Source of the DNA: Gnetum montanum
Taxonomy: Eukaryota > Streptophyta > Gnetopsida > Gnetales > Gnetaceae
Reading direction: 5' to 3'
Length of the DNA stretch: 64,000 nucleotides
Assembly: GCA_015680685.1 (NCBI GenBank)
Contig: MNCI01020774.1
Coordinates: forward strand, 323,490-387,489
A model generated the notes under the pieces. The model did no database searches. It had not been told where the DNA came from and saw only the letters and a program-made list of their open reading frames with translations. The position numbers were made by a program, and so were the translations under genes. Of the stretch, positions 32,718-42,568 are shown piece after piece (position 1 is the stretch's first letter; each line of letters opens with the position of its first letter).

Positions 32718-32742
32718 GGGGGGAGGGGGGGGGGGGGGGGGG
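32718..32742 (+). repeat. G-tract in Tat-5 LTR
   Basis: Six G, one A, then 18 G in a row, absent from the other LTR copy (63187-64000), where this part is also shorter. It could fold as a quadruplex or be a sequencing/assembly expansion. Confidence 0.7.
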
Positions 32743-33077
32743 AGCATAGTTAACTATAAAGAAAAGGTGAGGAGGTACACGATGTATAGATAGGTGTAGT
32801 AGGTAGTGTAGTCACAGTCTCAGGGTGTCTAGGTTGTGAAAATTGACATCTGCTACGAAGTCTAAGCCTATTGGGTTGGTTGCCATAGCGTTCTGCAAGT
32901 TGTGGTGGTTGGCAGTGTGTTGGACGGTATGCAATAGTGCTATTGTGATGTGCAATGGTGTTTGTCCAAGAATTCCAAGTATGCTTTGAGTTTTCCAAAT
33001 GCTAGAATGTGAATCGATTGCTTCAAATGCCAACCTTGCTTTTGGTTTTCCAATCCCTAAAACATGAAGTGCTAGGG

Positions 33078-33085
33078 TATTTATA
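33078..33085 (-). promoter_or_regulatory. TATA box of Tat-5 3' LTR
   Basis: TATAAATA on the minus strand, with its flank GGCC..TATAAATACCCTAGCAC conserved in the other LTR at 63758-63751. Confidence 0.7.
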
Positions 33086-33489
33086 GGCCTAGGATTTGTA
33101 TGAATTGTGGATCAAGCGCCATGTGGCAGAGTAGTAATTGAGACTATGCTAGCCTCAACTTCCTTTCCATTGAAGTAAATGGTGTTTTGCTGGTGTGCTC
33201 CAATGGACCTCGTGAGACTACCAAACTATGACTATGCTATGAAGACTACATGTGCAAGTGCCAAATAGACTGCAATGTACCTAAAAACAATGCAAAACAA
33301 TGCAGTTTTGGAGACTACGTTCCAAGACAATGTTGTCCACTCTCTCGAGTGGTGTCAAGTGTAGGTACAATTTTGGGATAAATGGAGGGTGCAAAGAAAA
33401 TGAAAATTGTTGATTTTTCTCATCGAAAGAATGTTGGATATGAGATGAAGGTTGGTGCTAAGTTTTGGAGGCTTCTGGAGGTAGTTTTG

Positions 33490-33915
33490 CATGACAACGC
33501 TAACTACACTCTAGAGCATAGTCTCGGTAGGGAGAGCATAACCTTGACACTTAGAAAAATCTTGTAAAAACTGATATCCTCATGTAGACTACATTGACTA
33601 CACTCTGGAGTGTAGCAGGGAGCATAACTTTAGAAGTTAGAAAATTTGCCAAATTGTTTCTTCCATGCTAACCCAACCTTATAGCTTTTGGCTTGACACT
33701 TAGGTAAATTTGTAAAACTAGTCATTTGTGTGTAGACTATGTTGAATATGCTCTAGAATGTAGTCCCAATAGGGAGAGCATAGTCTAATACTTAGAAAAG
33801 TTTGTAGTTGCTATTGAAACTTAGAAAATTTTTGCAAATTTGGGCTGTCTATATCAACTATGCTGACTATGCTCTAGAGCATAGTCCCAGTAGTGGGGTG
33901 GTGTAGTCTTGACAC
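33490..33915 (-). repeat. Palindromic tandem repeats in Tat-5 U3
   Basis: About four units (starting near 33490, 33580, 33735 and 33845) each contain GACTATGCTCTAGAG followed closely by its inverse, GCATAGTC, and a GACACTTAGAAAA tail. They lie upstream of the TATA box on the minus strand. The same words recur singly at 39767-39800 and 40975-41100. Confidence 0.7.
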
Positions 33916-33994
33916 TTAAAATTTTTTTTCCTGGTTTTGACACTTAGAAAAATTTAGAGTTGAGACACATGAGCCCAAATTTGGTGGTGTTTCA

Positions 33995-34011
33995 GTGGCC
34001 CCTCTTTGTTG
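33995..34011 (-). other. Polypurine tract of Tat-5
   Basis: CAACAAAGAGGGGCCAC lies immediately before the LTR start on the minus strand. An AAAGAGGGG core is common in Tat-type elements. Confidence 0.75.
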
Positions 34012-35435
34012 ACATCTGGAGGAGTGACCCGAGAGACATTAACAAAGAACACAAAACATCATAGTAGGCTTGGCACCAACATCACTTATTAGTACTTGAT
34101 CAAATGTCATTTCACCATGCTCAAGAGTGCTAAGGGTAATGGTATGCTGGAGGTAAAGGATGTAGGGAATGTGCTATGGGATGACAATGGAATGAAATAT
34201 AAACAATGTGAAATTGCAAGATGTGGCACTAAGGTGGCTTGTTGCCAAAATTGTGACCTCATGTCAAAGTGTTTGTGAGAAGGCCGATGCGAATTCATGG
34301 TTGGACTAGTTGCAAAATTGCAACTTTGCTAATTTTTCCTAGGGACATGTTTTGCCCCATTTTCCTTTACTTTTACTCATTTTTTTTTAAATTTTTTGCT
34401 TTTTTATGGTTGTGATGAACTCACTTTGGATTCTGCACATTGTGAGATGCTAGCTACAAGATGCTTTTTATCAGGTGGGCTACATGCCACTTAACAAGCT
34501 TAGCTTTAGTAAAACCATGTTGCATTAGTAGGATAGGTGTTTCCTCCTTCGGATGAGTTGTGTTACATCTGCTTGGACTTGAAGTAGCCCATAGAGGCTC
34601 CCCATAGAATAAGTTGCAATACATCTGCTATGGGTTCTATGGTTGACATAGAGGGTGTTATGTGCATCAAAGGGATTGCAAGCTTGGTGATGCAAGGGAA
34701 GGCAAGGAAATGCAAGGTAACTGGGATGAATGTAAGTAGGATATAGCGGGGTAATGGAGATATGCACTTGGCTAGCCTAATTATGCATATAAGAGTAATG
34801 TGATGACTTGTTGCTACGATGGGATGCATCCTTGCATGACTACCTCTAGGGCTTCATCCTACAGACACAACTCAGAAAAAATAAGAAAATAACCATACAA
34901 CATGAGATGAGAGTAAACTACTAGATGCGAGTGTGCCAAAAATGCTACAAAAGTTGGACCAATGGCAAGATCTTGAAGAGCTAGTGTAGGAAAACTAGTG
35001 TAGGTGCTAGAGCGAGAAGGCTACAAAAGCTCTAGTAGCCACACCAGTGGCGAGTGCTTGAGCAATGGTAAGAGCCTGACAAAGTTAACAAGGTGATGGG
35101 GGCCCTAATGCTATGACTACTCCAAAGGGTTGTGATGATGATGAGAGCTCTAAGCATAATGAAATACCCAAGGTTGATAATGCTACTGGTGTGGCCTAGG
35201 GTTGGTGGTGCTGGTGACCATGGTAGGAGCTCTAGAAGGTTAGCAAAATGTCCAAGGGAGTTTGTAGAAGATTAACAAAATGCTGAGGGATAATAACATT
35301 GCAAATGTTCCAGAGGCCTTTTTTGATGATAGTAAATTCATTATGGAACTACAGTGCTACCGCCTTGCTAACAAGATGTGAGAAGATGACATGGAATTAG
35401 AAGTAGTGTCGCTTGCTTGTCTATAGAACTATGTG
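34012..35435 (-). other. Tat-5 3' untranslated region, unique part
   Basis: No conserved protein motif on either strand. The small ORFs (for example 34096-34278 on plus and 34563-34829 on minus) look like background. It lies between the tandem repeats and the polypurine tract. Confidence 0.5.
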
Positions 35436-35878
35436 TGTTGAACTGCAAACCCAGTTTAAGGTCCTGGTAGACCATATGCTTTGCTAGTTTACAGTCCTAG
35501 TAGATCATGGATACAATTTAAGATCCTAGAAGATCGTGATGTGCTACTTTATAGTTCTAGTAGATTGTTGTGTGCCAGTTTAACATTGTAGTAGACAGTG
35601 GAGGTTATGCTAGTTTAATGTCATGACCCAAGAACGAGCTGTGCTAGTTTAGTGTCGTAGCAGACTAGTTGTGCTAGTTTATAGTCATAGCAGACTATGG
35701 ATGTGGATGCCAGTTTAATGTCATAGCGGACATGCTATGCTAGTTTATAGTCATAGCAGATTTTTTTTTGCCAATTTATAATCATAGCAGACTAGTGGTT
35801 TGGTCACCAATTTAACGTCATGGCAGATGAATCTTTTGCTAGTTTATAGTTGTAGTGGACTTTGCTTACCTTGCTTTG
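35436..35878 (-). repeat. Tat-5 3' tandem repeats, about 40-bp units
   Basis: About a dozen diverged units around GCTAGTTTATAGTCATAGCA with GACTA spacers, spaced roughly 30-45 bp. They begin right after the integrase frame ends. Tandem arrays in the 3' untranslated region are known for Tat/Ogre elements and can seed satellites. Related units also occur at 39545-39615 and 58315-58640. Confidence 0.75.
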
Positions 35879-37059
35879 TCATTGATGAGGCGTTGCATGC
35901 TATGCGTAGTATGGCTTTAGATAGGAGTGGTTCACCAAATTGGAAAATTCATAGCCATTGTGGTCAACAAGCCTAAATGCTACATTTTCATAGGCCTTGA
36001 CAACTAAAAAAGGTCCTTCCTAGTTGGCTAAGAATTTATCCACAGATTCACAAATGGCCTTGAGGACCAAGTCCCCTTTTTAATTGGGTGTTGATGCTAA
36101 TTGTGATGGTGTTTTTGCCATTGCATTTGTTGGTACCACTTGATTTGAACAAGCATCTACATGTGCTCCTTTTCTATGGAGTTGAGGTTCATGGTTTTTA
36201 ACTTGTCATTTGTGCCTCACTGATGAAGCTTGAGAGGATTACATAGAGCGATGGAACCTACAGTTCAAGAGGTAAGATGGTTTCAAACCCATAAATCAAA
36301 CTGTATGACATCTTACCTATTGTAGTTCTTTGTGTTGTGCAATAGGCCTAGAGTGCGTAGATCAACTGCTCATGCCATCACCATTTTTTACTACTAAGCA
36401 TCTTCTTTAAAAGATTGATAATGACCTTGTTTGTGGCCTCTACCTAGCCATTCACCTATGGGTAGTAGGGTGATGAAAAAGAATGTTTGATTTTGAAGTA
36501 CTCACTAAAGGCTTTGGTCTCAACACTACTAAATTGTGGCTCGTTGTCTATGACTATGATCATGGATAAACCAAAATAGGTCACTATGTTGTCAAGTATG
36601 AATCTACAAACCTGCTATGATGTAGTCGTTCGAAGGGGAATAACTTCAACCCATTTCATAAAATACTTAGTTGTGGTTATAATGAAGTTATGCCTTGTAG
36701 AGGACGTAGGTGTGATAGGCCCTATGATGTTCAACCACCAATGTTGGAATGGCCATGTGATTTGTGTTGTATGTAATTCAGTTGGTGGCATGTGCATTAA
36801 GTTGTCATGTCATTGACACGTGTCACATGTCTTGACCTTGGAGATGTAATCATGCTTCATGTATGACCAATAGTAGCCTAAGTGTATGATCTTTACTACC
36901 ATTGCGCTAGGTGCTATGTGGCTTTCATAGAGTTCCTCATGGAATTGTTCAATGATCCTCCATGCTTTGCTATCACTAAAGCAAGTTAATAGTATGCCAT
37001 CGTAGGATCTACAACACAAAGTGCTATCACCTATGGTGACGTATTTTCATGATCATTTT
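35879..37059 (-). pseudogene. int: Tat-5 integrase
   Basis: On the minus strand: zinc-binding QFHEELYESHIAPSAMV...KTCDTCQ (H, H, C, C; 36950-36812). The core WWLNIIGPITPTSS has Asn where the first catalytic Asp belongs. VIDNEPQFSS carries the second Asp and VEATNKVI the Glu (near 36440). The core continues with LIYGFETILPLEL and ends in an EGPFLVVKAYENVAFRLVDH-like C-terminal domain and YLKPYYA near 35880. Multiple stops. Confidence 0.85.
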
Positions 37060-37690
37060 CACAATGCATCCTTTTGAGCAATGATTAGATGTTGTGGGGG
37101 TTCACCTTGTAGAAGGTATGCCTTAATTTCGTCATGCCACTCTATTGCATGGATTGTGCTTATTGTGGCTATGGATGCAATGTTAGCTATTTGCATGATA
37201 GGCATAGTGGAATTTTCCACTGTGTAGGGTAAGGCGTGAAACATTTTAGGTGTAATTCTTAATGCTAGCATTGCTAATGCATCGATAATGGCACTTTCAT
37301 TATGGAGGATATGCTGAACATCAGTAGTTGCAAATTGTTTGAGTAAGTGCTTCACTAGGTCATAATAAGGTTGTAAGTGTTAAGCTCTACAAGCATAAAC
37401 ATTTGTGACTTAGTTTACAACTAGTTGTGAGTCATCTTGGATCATTAAGTTTTATATTCCTAGGTTGCGAGTTGCTAAGATACCCTGTAGGAGACCCTCA
37501 TACTTTGTGATGTTGTTCGTGCATGAAAATGAAAAATGATACGTGAAGGGTTAGATCTCCTCGAAGGAGAATGTGATGATGATAACAATGCTACCTCCTT
37601 GAGAGGTTGAAGCACCATCAAAGTGTAAGAGTACCTTGAAGTTGTTCAGTACTTTTCTTATGCTAGTGACATGCTCATTTTGAAATTCTA
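37060..37690 (-). pseudogene. Tat-5 archaeal-type RNase H (second RNase H)
   Basis: HFDGASTSQGGSIVII (near 37645), TNNITKYEGLLQGILATRNLGI (near 37530) and IQDDSQLVVN (near 37440) supply the D, E and D expected for the archaeal-like RNase H that Tat elements carry in addition to their own. DIQ-type LQPYYDLVKHLLKQF and NESAIIDALAMLALRI follow. It lies between the ordinary RNase H and integrase. A spacer to the zinc finger follows. Broken by several TAG/TAA codons. Confidence 0.8.
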
Positions 37691-38110
37691 GATCTATCAT
37701 TGCTTGATTGTTAACTGGGAAGCCGTAAGTTATGCAGCTATTGTTTGACCTTTAGTTGATGCTTGTGTAATGTAATGCAGGTCAAACTCCATGGTTATTA
37801 CGTTCCAACATGTAATGTGACCACTCTCATAAATATTAATTATAATTGCTCAGAGTGCATTGCTTTTACAAATGATGTTGAGTTAGCTATAGAAAACATA
37901 ATGCCTCCACGTCTTGAGTGCAAAGACTAATGTAAGAAAATTCTTTTCCACATCATTATACTTTGCTTCATAGGAAACTAATTCATGGATTAGGTAGTAT
38001 ACTGGGACCTCAGTGCCATCTTCTCACTTTTGACAAAGTAGAGAAGCGATGAACACATCCAAGGGAGCAAGGTAGATGTAGATTGGTTTATCTCCTTGCA
38101 GAGGTTAGAC
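37691..38110 (-). pseudogene. Tat-5 RNase H (gypsy type)
   Basis: PIYIYLAPLDVFIASLLCQ, VYYLIHELVSYEAKYNDVEK, LTLVFALKTWRHYVFY and MEFDLHYITQASTKGQTIAA are in the order typical of gypsy RNase H. The first catalytic Asp appears as Leu/Ala (IYLAPLD). The domain probably served mainly as a connection, as described for other elements that acquired a second RNase H. Confidence 0.75.
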
Positions 38111-39390
38111 CATTGGAAGTTAAGCTAGATCTTCTTTAATATTTTCAAATGCCTCTTGGCATTGAGCTATCCACTCAAAGTGGACTTCCTTTTTGAGTAA
38201 GTGTTATATTAGCTGCAACTTGTTGGTCAACTGTGTGATAAAACAACATATGAATTGCAATATACCTTGTAACCCTCATAGCTCCTTAAGGTTAGCCGGT
38301 GGTGCTAAGTTGATAATGGCCTTAACCTTATTGAGGTTTATGCGTATGCCTACTTTGGATACTATGAAACCTAGCATGCAGCTTATCTTGATGCTAAAAG
38401 CACATTTCTTAGGATTTAGCCTAAGTTCATGCTTCAAGTAACATTTGAGCACAAGGTCTAAGTCATCTGTGTGGTTGTGTGATGTCTTAGACTTAACCAC
38501 TATATCATCAACATAATCATTAAGCAAACCTAATAGGTAATCACTAAAGATGTATGTCATGACTCATTGATAAGTTTCTCCTACATTCTTGAGCCCAAAG
38601 TGCATCATTTTGTAGTAAAATGTGCCCCAAGGGGTCATGAAGATAGTACTAAGCTGGTGCTTTGGGTTAATCTAAATCTGGTTGTAACCTAAGAACTTGT
38701 CCATGAAGGACAACAAGGCATGACCAAGTGTAGTATCGATTCATTGATCAATACTAGGCAATGGAAAATTATCTTTAATGGTTGCCTTGTTCAGGTCCCA
38801 AAAGTCTATGTAGATGTGTATGCTTCTATTTTTCTTAGGTACAATAACAATGTTGGAGACCCAGTCTACGTAGTCAGCAACCTAGATGAAACCAACCTTG
38901 TAAATCTTAGCGATCTCATCATGGATTGCCAATGCTACCTTAGGCCTAACATTGCAAGCTTTCTGATTAATTGGTTTTATGCTAGGATCAAGGATTATGT
39001 TGTGTTGCACTACTTGAAGATTTTCACCTAGAATGTCTTTGTAAGACCATGCAAATGCCTTGATGTTATTATTGAATACCTTTGCAATGTTTTGGGCATG
39101 TTGAGGCTCTAACAATGAACTAATTTTTAATGTGTTTTCCTCACCACTAGGTGTTGCTAAAGGGACTTCAATGAGGGGATCCTTGGTGATGTCACCTACC
39201 TCTAGATCTAGAGCCCTAACTAGATGGTCTATCTAGTCTAGCAGTGCCTCTATAGATGTTATGTATTCATCATAGACTATGGGATTAAGGTCTAGGCATT
39301 GAGGGTCAATGCATTATGTGAGATCACCATGTGGCCCAATGAGGACTAGTGGTGAGTGAAGATGCTTGTACATAGTCATGTTGACAAATC
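38111..39390 (-). pseudogene. Tat-5 reverse transcriptase with preceding exon start
   Basis: The frame opens right after the splice acceptor with GFVNMTMYKHLHSPLVLIGP (39390-39330). AFAWSYKDILGENLQVVQHNI and IAKIYKVGFI follow, then WVSNIVIVPKK, TIKDNFPLPSIDQ, GYNQI, TPWGTFYYKMMHFGLKN, and YVDDIVVKS (catalytic Y-V-D-D, near 38500). Then HELRLNPKKCAFSI, GFIVSKVGIRINL and IINLAPPANLKEL. Strongly readable, with few stops in the palm. The polymerase motif is intact although the full frame is broken. Confidence 0.88.
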
Positions 39391-39544
39391 CTGCAATAAT
39401 CCTGCAAAAGCAACCAAAAGAATTATCAAGTCACACTTGTCTTAATGAGAGCAATATGCATAGTTAAAGAAAAAAATGTAATAAAAATTTTGCCTAAGTA
39501 CATGAATGTGATTCTAAAGGCAGGGGAGGCCTCGACAAGCCATG

Positions 39545-39615
39545 GGGTTGCTAATTTAAGGTCTTAGTGGACCATGTAGTGCTAGTTTAAGGTCTTAGTA
39601 GACCATGATATGCAT
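39545..39615 (-). repeat. Two repeat units inside the intron near the acceptor
   Basis: GCTAGTTTAAGGTCTTAGT is present about twice, matching the 3' array at 35436-35878. It shows the repeat family is spread through the element. Confidence 0.6.
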
Positions 39616-41506
39616 TAAATGCATCATTGGAGCAAGGCTTGGTGCATCAGAAAAGCAAAATTGGCTTGGGTGCTTATTGGGTGATAAGAAAAATTCAAAA
39701 TTTTTCTAAGTCCAAAGACAATAAAAAAAATCAAAAAATTTTCTAACTTTGATGACTACACTTGCACCCAACTATGCTCTGCACTATTGAGCATAGTCCT
39801 ATGGTAGGTAAAAAATTAAGTAGTCCCTAGGGGTATAAAATTGTGCATTTTACCTTGGGTAAATTTGTCATTGTCAAAGTTGAAAATGCAAACTTTTCCA
39901 AGCATAGCACAATTGTACGAGTGTAATCGCTAGAATGTTGTGTTGAAGTGGATGCCAACACCTTGGGCTAACCAACATGGATGAGGGAGAGTGAGTCCTA
40001 GGATGCTTGCCATGGGCACGCACGGAGCAGAGGGTGCCACCATCCGCCAGGTACCCCGACTACACTCTATCCTTTTCATTTTTTACGTTCTTTTTGCTCT
40101 CTACACTTAGGGATTTTGGGGCTTCGACTTTGATTTTGGTGGTAGTGCCTTGCCCTGGCAAGGGCCATGACCGTTGTGGCCACTATGGCCACCACAACCA
40201 TGGAGGAAGTGCATGCTAAGCATAAGGGTTTAAAAAGTAGGGTTTTGGGAGATTGCGTGGGGATTTTGAAGGCGATCTATGGGGGACAAGGGCTTGCAAT
40301 GTTTGGTAGTGACTGTGGCTATTGCAGTAGCAGGTGTTTCCCCAAGGGTAAGGGGGAAGGCCATGAGCCTATGAAAGTTTTTTTCTCTTTTCATGGCATG
40401 TAGAGTGGGAGATTGGGGTTTTTGTGGTGCCCTAGGATCATTGCCTACAAGGTAGAGGTGTGGCAGATTGCCATCATAATTTTTGTATGATTTTTTTGTT
40501 TTCTCAAAAATTTCATCCCCTATAAAAGGAAAGGATGAGGGTTTGGTAGTGGCCCTAGGACCACCACCTGTGAGGTGGAACGTGTGGCAGGGGTTTGCCC
40601 ATTGCTCCTTTTTTTATTAATGCCATTTTTTTTACTATGTGTAGGGTAGTGGCTGTGGCATTGACGATAGCCATGGGCAACTGCAATAGGGTGAGGGTGC
40701 AATAGGGAACTACCATTCCTTTTACTTTTAGGGCTCACCATGGGGCTGAGAGGAAGAAAAATGCCCCATGGTGATGGTGTGTAGCTATAAGGGCTATGGA
40801 AGGCGTGATGCAAAGAGTGCATTTTTTGTGTTTTGGTTTTGGCGCTTTCTTTTTTGTGTGTGTTGTGGCTACATGCAGGGTAGGGGCATTGCCATGAGAA
40901 ATAGTTAGTTTTTTTTTATTGAAGATTTTAAATTTTTTGACATTTTGGTAATAGTTAGGATTTTTTGTCTAGGACTATGCTCTACAGTCAACAAAGTGTA
41001 GTTGGTGGTTCTAGAGTTAGCAAAAATTTTTGATTTCTAGACTATGCTCTCAGAGGTAGCCCAGAGTTAGAATTTTTTTGTAGTTTTCTAGACTACATTG
41101 TTTGGAGTTAGAAAATTTTTTGAAAATCTTATGCAAAAGTGTTAAACTTGTGAAATGTAGAATGCTAAACTTTTGAAATGCAAAATGCTAATGTCAAATA
41201 TGCAATCATGCTGAAACAAAATGATAATGCAACCTATAATGCTAAATATGTAATTATGCAAAGTGAAATGATAATGCTATACAAAACATACTATACCCTA
41301 GTGAGTACTAGGCACATCAAACATACGTATTAATGTCCTATACTCATGGGGCCAAGGGGACCCTAGGATATTTTTCGAACTTATGCTATGTCATGTTAAT
41401 TTTGCTAAGTGTAATTTAAAGTTTTATTTTTACCAAAATTTGCATTTAATGTATACTAACACTACATTTGTCACCTTGCAATTGTAGAGTGTTGCTAAAG
41501 CCCATC
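39616..41506. other. Intron interior left of Ath-4; possible promoter side of the antisense gene
   Basis: No conserved protein. It contains isolated GACTATGCTC words like the Tat-5 U3 and a TATAAAAG at 40521-40528 (+) in a CCCC-flanked context. Removing Ath-4 puts this about 1.4 kb upstream of the first recognised antisense exon, so it may be that gene's promoter or an untranslated exon region. ORFs of 70-100 codons here have no supporting motif. Confidence 0.35.
40521..40528 (+). promoter_or_regulatory. TATA-like site, candidate promoter of the antisense gene
   Basis: TATAAAAG on the plus strand is the best TATA match upstream of the plus-strand exons at 54921-58164. Ath-4 later inserted between them. 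Confidence 0.3.
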
Positions 41507-41511
41507 TTAGT
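41507..41511. other. Target-site duplication of Ath-4 (TTAGT)
   Basis: TTAGT precedes the 5' LTR and recurs at 54565-54569 after the 3' LTR. It proves insertion into the Tat-5 intron. Confidence 0.9.
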
Positions 41512-41558
41512 TGATGAAGTGTCATTAAGTCGATGCATTGACTAGGCCGCGTATATGG

Positions 41559-41576
41559 GGCCACATATATGTGGCC
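41559..41576. promoter_or_regulatory. 18-bp perfect palindrome in Ath-4 U3
   Basis: GGCCACATATATGTGGCC reads the same on both strands and sits 75 bp upstream of the TATA box. The 3' LTR has an imperfect copy (53699-53716). It is analogous in place to the GATATC palindromes of Ath-1. Confidence 0.5.
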
Positions 41577-41650
41577 GCATCGACACAGGCCCATCGACGT
41601 AGCCTCCCTGCATTAACGTGGCCCCATTTACGCAGTCGCCCATCCTGGCC

Positions 41651-41658
41651 TATAAATA
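41651..41658 (+). promoter_or_regulatory. TATA box of Ath-4 5' LTR
   Basis: CCTATAAATAAGAGG is almost identical to the Ath-1 TATA region. AATAAA follows at 41827. Confidence 0.7.
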
Positions 41659-42424
41659 AGAGGGCCTTCCTCCTCATTTAGACATCTTTCAGTTAGTTGT
41701 AGTGAAGCTCTTGCAGTTTGTTCCCGCAGGAGATAGAATATTTTCCAAGTGCCCACAGCAGGTGTAAGAAACGGGATCAGCTCTTTATTCGAGCGTTGAT
41801 GTATTTCAGCCCATTGACATGACAACAATAAAGATGAACTATTCAAGCATTCCTTGCAGCATTTGGACTTAGCTATTTTATGCATTCAATAGTTTAATAT
41901 GTTTATGCTTTATTAGTTACTTGTTAATTACTTAAGTTTGTGTTATTATGATTTCAATTGCTATTATTCATTTGTAGTTCGTAAAGACCATAAATGCGAA
42001 CATCTCAAACGTAACTCAAACACTTGGTAAACCCAGTGATGCTTAACATCTGGTAACCCAGAAGTGTTAGGAGATCCTTAGAACGTGCTCGGAAGATGGG
42101 ACTGGATACTTATGTTAGGAGTAGTTAAGATTTAGATTAAGATAATCTTAGATTAATTAATATTCTAGCCTTACTTTCCAAGATAATTAGCCACCAAAAA
42201 GATAATTAAAAAGCTATAAAAATCATTAGCCTTAGTCTCACTTAACCATCGTAAACAGAACCTCACAAGTGAGATTAGGATGACAATGACCATTCTAACC
42301 CAAGGTTTCACTGGTTAGAGTCTAGTGTATGTTAAGTGCTTACAGTTTGCGGATTTCAATCGAGTCATGTGTGAACGCTTGTGATTCGTATGGTTGGGCG
42401 TAGGGGTACCTAGCTGCTCATCAT

Positions 42425-42442
42425 TGGCACCGTTACCAGGGA
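42425..42442 (+). other. Primer-binding site of Ath-4 (tRNA-Asp type)
   Basis: TGGCACCGTTACCAGGGA differs from the perfect Ath-1 site by three G-to-A changes only. It begins two bases after the LTR. Confidence 0.85.
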
Positions 42443-42568
42443 TTGTTAGTCTTACATGCGTCATCTAACCTTAGTGAAATTATCATTCAAGTCATTGGAA
42501 CAGACCCAGGATAGAAATATTTATGCACGCTAGGAAAATTTAAGTAAATAGTAAGGTACACCGATTAC

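Larger units (their letters stand above)
32364..33994 (-). repeat. Tat-5 3' LTR
   Basis: This 1631-bp LTR on the minus strand starts TGAAACACCACC at 33994 and ends CCGACA/CTGACA at 32364. 32364-33330 aligns in the same orientation with 63187-64000 at the other end of the element. The TATA box is at 33085-33078. It contains a long G tract (32718-32742) and palindromic U3 repeats (33490-33915). Confidence 0.85.
41512..42423 (+). repeat. Ath-4 5' LTR
   Basis: This 912-bp LTR starts TGATGAAGTG and ends GCTCATCA. U3 holds a perfect 18-bp palindrome (41559-41576). TATAAATA is at 41651-41658 and AATAAA at 41827-41832. It matches 53652-54564 along its length. Confidence 0.95.

Noticed and set aside
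35436-35878. Regularly spaced repeats that could suggest a CRISPR array
   Set aside because: Units and spacers are both diverged and related to each other, there are no cas genes and the setting is a plant retrotransposon.
40007-40403. Two GC-richer plus-strand frames in the Tat-5 intron
   Set aside because: No motif, no visible splice link in phase to the antisense exons; left as intron interior.
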